NCBI RefSeq assembly: GCF_000982415.1
Contig: NZ_LANI01000001.1
Location: 62,001 to 126,000 of the forward strand
Length of the DNA: 64,000 nt
Source of the DNA: Kiloniella litopenaei
Lineage (GTDB): Bacteria; Pseudomonadota; Alphaproteobacteria; Kiloniellales; Kiloniellaceae
Reading direction: 5' to 3'
Shown: piece after piece, positions 55,317-63,853 of the stretch
Layout of the letters: the number at the start of each line of letters is the position of its first letter
Position numbering within the stretch: the stretch's first letter is position 1
Program-made: the position numbers and the translations under genes
The notes under the pieces: model-generated
Told to the model about the DNA's origin: nothing
Database searches by the model: none
What the model saw: the letters and a program-made list of their open reading frames with translations, nothing else

Positions 55317-56468
55317 TTATCTCACCCTCCCGAAATTAGCCCGTCTGGCGTTAAGTGTTGATAGCTTTGGTGCCCTGCGCACGGGTGATTGCCCTTGCGA
55401 CACACCAATACCCAAATGTAACGGGTCTTCTTCGGTTAATAGATCCGGATACAACTGTTCCGTCGCCCGTTCAAAAACAGATTTATTTCTCGTTTTTTCT
55501 CCTTCTTTTTGTAAACTTCGCCGTCCTGCCGCTACCGCACTTTGCTGGCTTTGCACACTATCCAAAACCTCACTGGTATAGGACTTCCCAACTGGGTAGC
55601 CTGCCAAAGAAGCTAACTCCGAAGTTCTGCCCACTAAACCAGCATACCCATGACTTCTAGAGATAAATGAAAGTGCCTGTTCTCCGGGGTTATATGATTT
55701 ACTCCAGGCTGGCTGGCCAAAGGTTTCTGTGTCCAGAGAATAGGTTGGGTAGGCATCTACTCCCGGAAGCACTGAGCTTGTAAATCGAGAAAAAGCATAT
55801 GTGCCGGGGTTGTTTATTTTTGCATAAGTTTGGGCGAGTGCTGTTCGTTCTACAGGCGAAGTTGCAGCTTTGATGTTATCCAACTGACTTTTTGTCAGGG
55901 GGTTGAGCTTCGCTGTCGCAATGCCATTCGCTCGATTATATTGTCTGGCCCAATCAACCCTGCTTCCCGAATATCCAGGTGGCGCATCAGGTGTGTGCTG
56001 CCATCCAGATCCCGTTTCCTCTGCTTCTTCCTGTTCTATTTCGTTATACTCTTTCTCTAAAGCAGCTCTGTGTTTGTCTGCCAACTCTTTGGTTTTATCG
56101 GCTTTCGGACTACCAGTTGCCCCTTTTGTCTTATTATTATCAATTGCCCCGGAGTTTCGGTTTTCTCCTCCGTCTCTATCTCTATTACCATTTGGGCCAT
56201 TATCGTTCTCATCGCTTCGGTCCCGTCCCCGCCCATCAAGACCGGTATTATCTTGCGGAGAATTAGCACCAGCTTCATTATCACCAGGCGCATCATAGAA
56301 CTCTCTGAACCCCGTTTTAGGGTTTACTGTGCCGCTTCCCCCCAATGCTTTTAACAGAGCCGCTTCGCGTTTATTTACATGAACCAGTTCTGTATCACCA
56401 AACCGCCCCTTCGCTGCCAGGCGCGCCAGGGCATTTCCTCTTCTTGACGTTTGTTGCCTTTTTCTCAC
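55317..56468 (-). CDS. Phage protein with shared C-terminal tail
   Basis: 383 aa from a GTG at 56468 with GAGGAG about nine bases before. The first 55 residues include LVHVNKREAALLKALGGSGTVNPKTG, a pattern I have seen in phage proteins near the terminase. A long polar, repeat-poor disordered part (residues 60-190, rich in N, G, D, K, E) follows. The end is LYPDLLTEEDPLHLGIG then VSQGQSPVRRAPKLSTLN. The tail is shared with the genes at 55008 and 60960. Function unknown; an ejected or packaged protein is possible. Confidence 0.6.
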   Translation of the reverse strand: MRKRQQTSRRGNALARLAAKGRFGDTELVHVNKREAALLKALGGSGTVNPKTGFREFYDAPGDNEAGANSPQDNTGLDGRGRDRSDENDNGPNGNRDRDGGENRNSGAIDNNKTKGATGSPKADKTKELADKHRAALEKEYNEIEQEEAEETGSGWQHTPDAPPGYSGSRVDWARQYNRANGIATAKLNPLTKSQLDNIKAATSPVERTALAQTYAKINNPGTYAFSRFTSSVLPGVDAYPTYSLDTETFGQPAWSKSYNPGEQALSFISRSHGYAGLVGRTSELASLAGYPVGKSYTSEVLDSVQSQQSAVAAGRRSLQKEGEKTRNKSVFERATEQLYPDLLTEEDPLHLGIGVSQGQSPVRRAPKLSTLNARRANFGRVR

Positions 56469-56832
56469 GCTTTAATTCTCCTCAATTTAATCGGGCTTGG
56501 TAATACCGAACCCTTGCGGCTTGCATACGATTACCAGTGACAAAATACGCTTCATTCCACTACCCATAAAAAAGCCCCACTTTTGGTGGAGCTTGTTTTT
56601 CAACAAAGACGGATTATCCCAAAACGATCTTAACGGCGAACCAGATAAAATAAAAAGTATCATAGGACCGCGGTAAAAAGTGATATTCTGCCTCTTTATG
56701 TGCGATTAACCAACAAAAGCAGCAAGCATCTGCTATGAAATAGAGAAAAGCATTTGAACTCAGGATATTAACAATCTACCATCACATAAAGTTGCATACA
56801 CTTATAATTTTCCATCATAGTTAGATTTCATA
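56469..56832. other. Intergenic region with phage promoter cassette
   Basis: No gene. It holds promoter-hairpin cassette 3 (56568-56635), and on the right side the promoter region of the rightward cargo gene at 56833. Confidence 0.5.
56568..56635 (-). promoter_or_regulatory. Promoter-hairpin cassette 3 (before 383-aa gene)
   Basis: Minus strand: -10-like TAAGAT (56635-56630), a diverged conserved block (plus strand TTATCCCAAAACGAT at 56614-56628, against TTATCCAAGAACGAT in the other copies), then a hairpin at 56572-56594 (AAGC-CCAC arms) with a U6 tract. The -35 is weak. Confidence 0.5.
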
Positions 56833-57489
56833 ATGCGCATCCTTTTATCGCTGGCTCTGTTACTTATTCTTGCAAACTGTCAGACCACGAGAAACCCGGA
56901 CACAACGCCGCTTAAAACGAACACGACCACAAGTAACTCGCGGCATTATCCCTTGGATATGGCACAAAGTGTTACAAATAACGCTGACCTGAAACACGCT
57001 CTAAAAGTTGGAAACTTTAAAAAATACGATCAACAGACATTAGACCTCTTGGCCTCAGATCAAAGACAAGTTGATATACCCGGAAAGGCGATTATCTATC
57101 GTTTTAATTATCAATTCATTATCAATAAGGATGAAAGACAAGAGGTCGCCGATATTCTTGACGGATTAAAATCCCAACCCCGTACGCCCCCATCACGCGC
57201 TGTATTTTTTAACAAGCTGAAAACACATATCGTGAATATGACCTCGGAAGAGGCATCGCAAATTGCTATTTGCGTGGCCGATTACACTTGGAACGATTTT
57301 CCCAGTAATCAAAAGGAAATTTATAATAAAATGTCGACGGGTATTAATATCACCTCAGAAGACAATGTTTCCCTGACCTATCGACCTGCCGCAAATAATA
57401 AAATTGGTAAAATCACAAAACCGGTCAAATGCATAATTGAAGCAATCGGATTATTCGATGAATTTAAAACTCATGTGAAAGTCCATTAA
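56833..57489 (+). CDS. Secreted/lipoprotein-like protein, paralogue A
   Basis: 218 aa. The N-terminus LLSLALLLILANCQTT looks like a lipoprotein signal with Cys17. The mature domain has conserved blocks shared with the next gene (FKKYDQQTL..., PGKAI, IYNKMSTGINITSEDN). Two cysteines (ICVAD, KCIIEA) could pair. It opens the rightward cargo block. Family not recognised. Confidence 0.65.
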   Translation: MRILLSLALLLILANCQTTRNPDTTPLKTNTTTSNSRHYPLDMAQSVTNNADLKHALKVGNFKKYDQQTLDLLASDQRQVDIPGKAIIYRFNYQFIINKDERQEVADILDGLKSQPRTPPSRAVFFNKLKTHIVNMTSEEASQIAICVADYTWNDFPSNQKEIYNKMSTGINITSEDNVSLTYRPAANNKIGKITKPVKCIIEAIGLFDEFKTHVKVH

Positions 57490-57572
57490 CTTCACAGGCA
57501 AATAAGACTTTGGACACAATATTAATTTTCTTCGGTCCCTTCGCTCTGCGTTCAGTAAAACAGGAATTATTC

Positions 57573-58148
57573 ATGCGCGCTCTCATTTCAGCATTTTTCG
57601 TTTTAAATTTGTTTATCAGCAACATTTCTTACGCTCAATCCGTTGACGAACAAGAACTCGCCCGTCAATTGAGAGAAGGTGAATTTGTAAAGTATCCACC
57701 AGAATATTTAGCAGAATTGAAGGAAGTCATTGGGTTGTTTGACCACCCGGGAAAATCAATTCCGTACCTGACATGTTTCAATCATATAGAAACAAACCTG
57801 ACCAAGGGTGGCATCGTCGAAGAATTCAACGCCTATATTGATCACCCGCAAATCACTGCTAAACAAAAATCTTTTATGAGGAAATCTGTAAACAGGCTGC
57901 TGAATATAACGCCAGAAGAAAAATCGGGCATATGCGCCTGCAATACCAAAGACACCTGGGACAATCTGATGACACCGGGACACAGAACAGCTTACAACAA
58001 AATGGCCCAGGGAATTCCCCTGACAGAAAAAGATAATAAAGCCCTGCAAAAAAAGACGAATGTCGTGCGTCCGGCCACAGAATATGACCCCATGGCTTGT
58101 ATCTTCAAACCGATGAATCTTTACAATGAATACCGTAGAATCCTCTAG
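57573..58148 (+). CDS. Secreted protein, paralogue B
   Basis: 191 aa from the ATG at 57573 (AGGAA six bases upstream); a TTG frame reaches 57510. Signal peptide LISAFFVLNLFISNISYA. It shares blocks with paralogue A (FVKYPPEYL, PGKSIPY, AYNKMAQGIPLTEKDN) and two C-terminal cysteine positions plus an extra CAC pair. Tandem duplicated exported proteins suggest an envelope role in the lysogen. Family not recognised. Confidence 0.65.
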   Translation: MRALISAFFVLNLFISNISYAQSVDEQELARQLREGEFVKYPPEYLAELKEVIGLFDHPGKSIPYLTCFNHIETNLTKGGIVEEFNAYIDHPQITAKQKSFMRKSVNRLLNITPEEKSGICACNTKDTWDNLMTPGHRTAYNKMAQGIPLTEKDNKALQKKTNVVRPATEYDPMACIFKPMNLYNEYRRIL

Positions 58149-58294
58149 CTATTGGTTATAACCACCTGCGCGTCCCAAGCATAATAAGAACCTTCACCAA
58201 GATCATAATTTCCCCACAATAGAGTATTGACCGATGTCAATTCTACATCCAGAATAACCACAACCATAGAAATACATCTAAACAAAGAATTATT

Positions 58295-58456
58295 ATGAAA
58301 AATAGTTTTTTCGGTGCTCTTATCGGCGCAGTAATCGCCCTGTTTATCGGGTGGCTTAGCATCAGCTTTATCGGTGGAACATTTGGAATAACCACCGTAT
58401 TTTTGTTGTTCGTTGGATCGACCATTGGCTTTGCACTTGGAAGAATGCGTAGCTAA
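58295..58456 (+). CDS. Small two-helix membrane protein
   Basis: 53 aa: MKNSFFGALIGAVIALFIGW, then a second hydrophobic stretch FGITTVFLLFVGSTIGFALG and the basic end RMRS. Two membrane helices with glycine zippers. No strong ribosome site. It follows the secreted pair in the same direction. Confidence 0.5.
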   Translation: MKNSFFGALIGAVIALFIGWLSISFIGGTFGITTVFLLFVGSTIGFALGRMRS

Positions 58457-58495
58457 CCGCGGAACAACATCGGGCCGATGCCTGTCAGAACCCAA

Positions 58496-58527
58496 AACGC
58501 CGCGCCCCTGACAAGGTTTGCGGCGTT
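58496..58527. terminator. GC-rich hairpin
   Basis: Arms AACGCCGC / GCGGCGTT with a 16-base loop, 40 bp after the small membrane gene. There is no T run, so intrinsic termination is uncertain. Confidence 0.4.
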
Positions 58528-58729
58528 CGGTACAATCAATCGGTCAACACTGAAACTAATCAAATTAGCAAACATTTCAACTATTTTCTGAAAAACAACA
58601 CTTTATCAATTCTTGACTTACCAAATAGGGACGATCACTATCATCCTTTAAAACCTGATCGGGAACACATCGGGCTCAAGAAGCTATCGCAAAAATCTTG
58701 CGCTAAAAATGCCCCCTTAAAATGCCCCG

Positions 58730-59041
58730 ATGCAACCCAGATGTGAAGAAGCTATAAAAGACAGGTCCTCCCTTCTGATGATTTCCAAACAAAGGCTCTT
58801 AGACCTCTTTTTACTTGTACTCTTTCCGCATCTTTGCCTATCAGTCTGGATTAGTGAACGCGTTACGCCCATGACCAGTATGATTCTGACAATTCTCTAT
58901 GCTGGGGGAATATGCTATTTTCTCTTTGTTGATCAGCCAGCTATATACTATCAACTCACCCAATTCTGGCTTTTAGTTACAACAGTATACGCAGCCTTAC
59001 CCGGCCTGTTCTTTCTGGCCCGTAGTTTTGATAAGTTTTAA
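58730..59041 (+). CDS. Small membrane protein
   Basis: 103 aa (87 aa if the ATG at 58778 is used). About three hydrophobic segments (LLDLFLLVLFPHLCLSVWI; MILTILYAGGICYFLFV; FWLLVTTVYAALPGLFFLA). It is in the same direction as the other cargo genes. Function unknown. Confidence 0.5.
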   Translation: MQPRCEEAIKDRSSLLMISKQRLLDLFLLVLFPHLCLSVWISERVTPMTSMILTILYAGGICYFLFVDQPAIYYQLTQFWLLVTTVYAALPGLFFLARSFDKF

Positions 59042-59072
59042 AGAGACTTTGATAAATAGCACAGGAATGCGT

Positions 59073-59255
59073 TTAACGGCTGCGGTAATAAATCACAATG
59101 ATAGAAACAATAATTAAAATCCCGCCGGCTAAGGCACTGAACATCGGGTAAAGGCCATCCATTTCATCAAATCGCACCCGCCCGGCATCCGTATACATCC
59201 CCCACATCCCAAAGGCGACACCCACAAGACCAGCAAAAAAAAGAACCCAACCCAT
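59073..59255 (-). CDS. Small two-helix membrane protein
   Basis: 60 aa from the ATG at 59255, with GGAGGG four bases before. Hydrophobic segments WVLFFAGLVGVAFGMWG and FSALAGGILIIVSIIVIYY. It converges with the gene at 58730. Unknown function. Confidence 0.55.
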   Translation of the reverse strand: MGWVLFFAGLVGVAFGMWGMYTDAGRVRFDEMDGLYPMFSALAGGILIIVSIIVIYYRSR

Positions 59256-59461
59256 TTTGCCCTCCGACAATAAATTACATACAGATTTATACTGTCAGTC
59301 GGCAACAAGATCAAAAAGGTTCATATCCCCCAAAGCTCATACCCTATATGAGGCATGTGAACGGCGCCTAAATCCGATAAAAATATGACGCTTCGTAGAA
59401 CTTATTGTAACTGATTATCGACAGTTATGGATACTTACCATTTAAGAAACGCAAGGGTTTC

Positions 59462-59812
59462 ATGGCTAAAAAATCATTTTTTATCGCATATTTACTCTGG
59501 ATCTTCACAGGTATCTTCGGCGGACACCGCTGGTATTTGAGGGAAAGGTGGGGCGCTTCTATTCACCTGCTCTTTTTCTGCATTTATCTGGCAACCCTCA
59601 CATACATAACCTGTCTTATGATCGAATATGACATTGATGATCTAGGCCTAATTCCAGATCCCCAAACAGCCAGTACCTATAAAGTCATTGAGACTGTCGT
59701 AAATTACGCGTTCTTACTGCAAGTAATCTACCTAAAGCTCGATCTTTTCTGGATTTATTTCGCCATTAAAAAGCAAAGTGTATCAGAGCAATCAATTAAA
59801 GCTACGAGTTAG
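59462..59812 (+). CDS. TM2-domain membrane protein
   Basis: 116 aa. The N-terminus FFIAYLLWIFTGIFGGHRWYL is the TM2 domain signature (two helices joined by a GxHRxYL turn). Further hydrophobic segments follow, so it has four helices. TM2 proteins are of unknown function and frequent in accessory DNA. A decayed relative lies at 61429-61837. Confidence 0.8.
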   Translation: MAKKSFFIAYLLWIFTGIFGGHRWYLRERWGASIHLLFFCIYLATLTYITCLMIEYDIDDLGLIPDPQTASTYKVIETVVNYAFLLQVIYLKLDLFWIYFAIKKQSVSEQSIKATS

Positions 59813-59934
59813 TTTAAAATTTAGAATATAGCATACAAGGGGGCAGGTTATTTGAGATCTCACGAGGTCACCTTAGCATATAAAATCCTCATACGTAAAA
59901 ATATGCGTCCAACCATAACAATCCGCAGGAAAAA

Positions 59935-60329
59935 TTACAAATCTACACCTGTTGCCTTTGAGATTTGCTGTTTAATAAGACCTTTAGCCAAATCGCTTAA
60001 AAGTTCAATTGAGAAGCCACCAGCTTCTAAAACACCTTTTTTAGTCTTCGCCCATATCTTTGGATCTCTAACACTATCGATGAAATCATGGCCTTTAGAA
60101 GTGATCCTTTCTACACAATATCCTCCACCGATATAGCCTTCCCCTTTAATGTACTTAAGCTCCTCCAATAAAAAAAATGATGTTCAAGTTTATCAGACGC
60201 ACCTACATCCAAGCCGGTTGGATCTAGGCCAAAAAGATTACTATCTGCATTTGATCGAGTTTCAAAATCGTATTTTCCATTCTCAATCTCAAGCATGATC
60301 TTTCTTAATAAATCCATATCTCGCTTCAT
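59935..60329 (-). pseudogene. Frameshifted DUF2513 gene
   Basis: Two overlapping frames together make one DUF2513 protein. The first (from ATG 60329) begins MKRDMDLLRKIMLEIENG; the second continues LLEELKYIKGEGYIGGGYCV and holds ITSKGHDFIDSVRDPKIWAKTKKGVLE and the usual end ELLSDLAKGLIKQQ. The break is at a run of eight T on the minus strand (60170-60177). A ninth T would restore HHFFLLEELKY. It is either a real mutation, a slippage switch or a sequencing error. Confidence 0.82.
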
Positions 60330-60461
60330 GTTCCCCCCTTAAATTAGTATTAAAAATTACTACTATATTTGATAATACTAAACCAAAAAATAGACAATTA
60401 TCTGGACATTATTAGATTTATTTTGCAATCATAAATAATTAAATCTTTATGTGAGTGAAAA

Positions 60462-60671
60462 ATGTCAAAGTTGACAACTGTAGCTTTAATAGAATTGCTA
60501 CATGCAATACAAAAACAATCCGTCTTATCTTTTCAAATTATCCAAGAACTAAATCAATTAAAGGGCGAAATCACAACCGACCCACCCCCCTTAATTGAAG
60601 ATTGGCAAGATGCCTCAAACCAAGTAAGTGTGGCAATCAAAGCTGTAGGTAATGTCGTAGATCATGAGTAA
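60462..60671 (+). CDS. Small hypothetical protein
   Basis: 69 aa, helical (VALIELLHAIQKQSVLSFQIIQELNQL), soluble. It overlaps the next gene by eight bases, which suggests a coupled pair. Function unknown. Confidence 0.5.
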   Translation: MSKLTTVALIELLHAIQKQSVLSFQIIQELNQLKGEITTDPPPLIEDWQDASNQVSVAIKAVGNVVDHE

Positions 60672-60957
60672 TATTGAGTTACATCCTGAATTAAAAAAAC
60701 AACTCGAAGAATTATCAAAGCTGGAAAAATCAGTTGAAAATCACGGTGGCGGAGGCGATAATGGTGACATGGAAGCAAGAGTAGCAAAACTTGAAGCAGC
60801 AGTTGAGCATATCCATAAAGACACCTCGGATATCAAAACTGATCTGCGCGATTACCGCAAAGAACAACGTTCTGACTTCAGACTGGGCGTCGGGATAACT
60901 ATTACCGCGACTCTTGGTCTTGCTGGCCTCTTAGCTAAAGGATTCGGCTGGCTGTAA
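60664..60957 (+). CDS. XhlA-like coiled-coil membrane protein
   Basis: 97 aa. A coiled coil (MEARVAKLEAAVEHIHKDTSDIKTDLRDYRKEQRSDF) followed by one C-terminal membrane helix (ITATLGLAGLLAKGFGWL), the layout of XhlA-type and related phage proteins. XhlA acts with a holin in Bacillus prophages, but such proteins in proteobacteria have no settled role. Confidence 0.65.
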   Translation: MSNIELHPELKKQLEELSKLEKSVENHGGGGDNGDMEARVAKLEAAVEHIHKDTSDIKTDLRDYRKEQRSDFRLGVGITITATLGLAGLLAKGFGWL

Positions 60958-60959
60958 CC

Positions 60960-61367
60960 TCACTGCCGCACAAACCTTGGTCTTCTCACATTCAGCGTGG
61001 ACAAGTTCGGTGCTCTCCTGACCTTCGACTTTCCTTGGCTCACCCCAATCCCAAAGGTCGGGTTTTCCTCTTCCTGCGGATAAAGAATATGTTGTGCCTG
61101 ATCATAAACAGAGTTGCTTTTGCCAAATGATCTGCCGAGTGAAGATCGGCTATTATTTTCCGGTCGGCCACCCGGATTGCCTCCGCCTGAAGATCCGCGA
61201 CCGCTTCCCCCAACTGGCCCCTGCGAACCATTGGTGAAGCTGCTATGAGGACGGGTAGAATTATACGTTGGGGCACCATACCCAAGTCCCTTTGCGACCT
61301 GATATCCACGCTTGAATAACGTTCCTACCGGATTTTTCCCACCGATCCCCATGATACCGGTTGTCAT
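60960..61367 (-). CDS. Phage protein with shared C-terminal tail
   Basis: 135 aa. Glycine/serine/asparagine-rich centre, ending in YDQAQHILYPQEEENPTFGIG then VSQGKSKVRRAPNLSTLN. The tail matches the 383-aa protein at 55317 almost residue for residue. The frame is open upstream of the ATG to 61470 (IYIEPQTGELASVDEFDAIG), so a longer form or a lost N-terminal part is possible. It is leftward like the virion genes, inside the otherwise mostly rightward cargo. Confidence 0.65.
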   Translation of the reverse strand: MTTGIMGIGGKNPVGTLFKRGYQVAKGLGYGAPTYNSTRPHSSFTNGSQGPVGGSGRGSSGGGNPGGRPENNSRSSLGRSFGKSNSVYDQAQHILYPQEEENPTFGIGVSQGKSKVRRAPNLSTLNVRRPRFVRQ

Positions 61368-61428
61368 TCCGATAGCATCAAACTCATCTACAGAAGCAAG
61401 CTCACCTGTTTGAGGCTCAATATAAATA

Positions 61429-61837
61429 TGACAAATAATCCCTCCCCATAGCTTACTTACTCTGGCTGTTCACGGGTATCTTCGGTGGACATCGGTGGTA
61501 TTTGGGGAAGCGGTGGAGTGCTTTAGCTATGAGTGTGGGAGGAGTATACTTTGCGCTACCCACGGCAACATTTTTGTATGGCAAAGAACCTATACACGCC
61601 ATATACACTGACATTCTATTTGAATTCTTAAATCGCCCTCAATAAACACTAGCAGGTGTCTTTGATGCGGGCTGGATAATTGGCATAGTCATAAGCATTT
61701 ATTTTCTATTTGCTTGGCTATTTCCACTCATCCTCCTCTTCGACCTATTACGAATATACTTTCTCATAAAAAACAACCCAACACCCTCACACAACAACAG
61801 GTTGAAGTGTTCGATTAGGAGCAACCTTGACTTCTGA
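61429..61837 (+). pseudogene. Decayed TM2-domain gene
   Basis: A start ATG at 61429 gives MTNNPSP and then a stop. In the next frame from 61448 reads IAYLLWLFTGIFGGHRWYLG, the TM2 signature, as in the intact gene at 59462. A second in-frame stop lies at 61643-61645, after which the frame continues with two more hydrophobic stretches to 61837. Frameshift plus stop mark it as dead. Confidence 0.82.
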
Positions 61838-61880
61838 AACAAGCCAGCGCAGAGTTTTCAATTAAAGAGGGGGCAAATTA

Positions 61881-62315
61881 ATGCAAAAAATATTTATAAT
61901 AACTTTAATATCTATCTTTTTAACTTTTCAGGCAAAAGCCGAGCCTCTAACAAAAGAAATGTTAGAAAAGGTATTTACTTCTTACGGAATGATAATTCAG
62001 GCGCAACAGATATACAAAAAATGTAATTATTTATCGAGTGAAGAGATAAAAAAACTCAACACTGATATCTCAATAATTACTAAAGGTCTGGAGTTGGAAA
62101 TACCACGTTCAACAATCTACCTTGTACTAAAAAGAGATGTCGAAACGTCACAATATTTAGAAGAAATAACTTCAATAGTTACCAATAGAGTTAAGACCCA
62201 TCACTCTTACAAATGCTCAAGAAAAATGCTTGAAACTCTCAATATTGCGAAAGAAAATGCGAGAGTGTGGAGCCAAGTTATATTAAAAACATGGAATAAC
62301 GATACAGTCGGTTAA
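61881..62315 (+). CDS. Secreted hypothetical protein
   Basis: 144 aa with a signal peptide (KIFIITLISIFLTFQAKA). The mature domain is helical with two cysteines (KKCNYL, YKCSRK) likely to pair. GGGGGC lies before the ATG. Low GC compared with neighbouring phage genes. It is the last rightward cargo gene, converging on terL. Confidence 0.6.
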   Translation: MQKIFIITLISIFLTFQAKAEPLTKEMLEKVFTSYGMIIQAQQIYKKCNYLSSEEIKKLNTDISIITKGLELEIPRSTIYLVLKRDVETSQYLEEITSIVTNRVKTHHSYKCSRKMLETLNIAKENARVWSQVILKTWNNDTVG

Positions 62316-62322
62316 CCCTCCC

Positions 62323-63786
62323 TCATCCCCCCGGCTCATAGTCCGAGATAGCGACCTCCATATCGCCGTAATAATCCTCTGACCACTTCACGATACCCTC
62401 GGCAAAGGTAAGCGCCAATGCGTCTGCCACGTCCGGCGAATGCAATCCTCGCTTTTTCATATCTTCCTTGCGCTCTAGCTGTAGCCTGTTCTTGGCGTCA
62501 AAGCCGTATTCAATAGCAGTAAGGTCCGTTTCAAGTTCCTGATCATCAGCGGGGATATCACCGCCCTTGAGCCAGTCGCGCATCTTGCCCCACATTTCGG
62601 CGCGCTTGTTCATATAGGTCTTCTGGTCCTGCGCTCTGGCCCCGGCGTTTACATCGATGCAGTCGTGACCCAGTTGCTTCAGGCGATCGACAACACCGCC
62701 CCCAACACCCACACCGTCAACCAGTACACCATCAGGATTCCATTTACGGATTATCTCGATCACATGACCGACCAGTGTCATGGTATCTATGCGATACTTG
62801 GTAATCTCCAGCACCTTTCGGCCCTGCCGCACCAAAATCACCGATTGATCGTCCCCAAAACGGGCCACATCAACACCGATGACAATGGTATCCCCCGGGT
62901 GTGCCGAAAGCTGTCGTTTTTGGGCCTCTTCAACAATGGTACCACTGATAAACTGCGTCGATCCGGCCCGAGGGAACACCCCCCGGACACGGACGCGAAC
63001 AAAATCGCTGTCTTCGCCGTAATCCTCCACCCATTGCTGCATCAGCTTCTGGTTGGTTCCCCTGACCGAACGGCTGTCAATCTGGCGGGTTTTCCAGCGA
63101 TGGCGCAAACGGTTGAAGCACTCAAAAAAACGCCCGGAATTTCGTGTCGGGTTGCCAAAGACAAAGCGCATGGGTTCGCCATCGGTCAGACCGCCGTCAG
63201 AAACCTCCCAGATCTTATCGGGCACGGCGCTGGCTTCATCAAAGAGATAAAAGGGCGTCGAATTTGCAGCATGCAATCCGGCAAAGCTCTCGGAATTTTC
63301 CTCGCGACAGGTCTGCGCATCACACCGCCAGCTTTCAGGGTGGCGTTTATGGACCAGCGCCATATTCCCCTTGCTGGCACTATAGCTAAACCAATGTCCG
63401 GTCAGACAGCGTTTGTGCCATTTCCCCAACTCGGCCCAGGTTTTCGTGCGCAGCTGATCACTGGTATTCGATGTCACGACCCCCTTGGCAAAGGGCCGCG
63501 TTGACATGATAAAGAGGATAAGCCACGCCGACATTGCCGACTTGCCAATACCGTGGCCGGATGCCGTTGCCATATCCATGGGGGCAACGGGGTGCAGCCC
63601 GTCAAACCCGCGCTCTGTGATCTGTGCGCCCAGATCTTCCAGATAGGCCAACTGCCAGTCGCGTGGACCTTTGAAATCGGCCAACTCACCCTGCCCCCAG
63701 TCAAAGGCCCACAGCACAAACCCCAGCGGATCCGCATAGAACTTTGCACAGTCCTCGGCCAGATCCAGATCAACCCCGTGGGTCAT
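62323..63786 (-). CDS. terL: Large terminase subunit
   Basis: 487 aa from the ATG at 63786 (GAGG six bases before); a TTG frame reaches 63798. Numbering is from 63798. ATPase Walker A GHGIGKS (81-87), Walker B with YLFDEAS (184-190), and the RNase H-like nuclease with GVDVARFGDD (308-317). It packages DNA into the procapsid through the portal. It converges with the cargo gene at 61881, seven bases away. Confidence 0.92.
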   Translation of the reverse strand: MTHGVDLDLAEDCAKFYADPLGFVLWAFDWGQGELADFKGPRDWQLAYLEDLGAQITERGFDGLHPVAPMDMATASGHGIGKSAMSAWLILFIMSTRPFAKGVVTSNTSDQLRTKTWAELGKWHKRCLTGHWFSYSASKGNMALVHKRHPESWRCDAQTCREENSESFAGLHAANSTPFYLFDEASAVPDKIWEVSDGGLTDGEPMRFVFGNPTRNSGRFFECFNRLRHRWKTRQIDSRSVRGTNQKLMQQWVEDYGEDSDFVRVRVRGVFPRAGSTQFISGTIVEEAQKRQLSAHPGDTIVIGVDVARFGDDQSVILVRQGRKVLEITKYRIDTMTLVGHVIEIIRKWNPDGVLVDGVGVGGGVVDRLKQLGHDCIDVNAGARAQDQKTYMNKRAEMWGKMRDWLKGGDIPADDQELETDLTAIEYGFDAKNRLQLERKEDMKKRGLHSPDVADALALTFAEGIVKWSEDYYGDMEVAISDYEPGG

Positions 63787-63853
63787 CAGATACCTCAATT
63801 AATCAGATAGGAAAAATGGTGACAAGAAAATAGATGGGTTTAATTAAACTCAC

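Noticed and set aside
58145-58495. 116-codon leftward frame
   Set aside because: Antisense to a better rightward small membrane gene (58295-58456) and ends on the paralogue B stop; no domain.
62665-63504. 279-codon rightward frame within terL
   Set aside because: Antisense to the conserved terminase; composition is that of a shadow frame.
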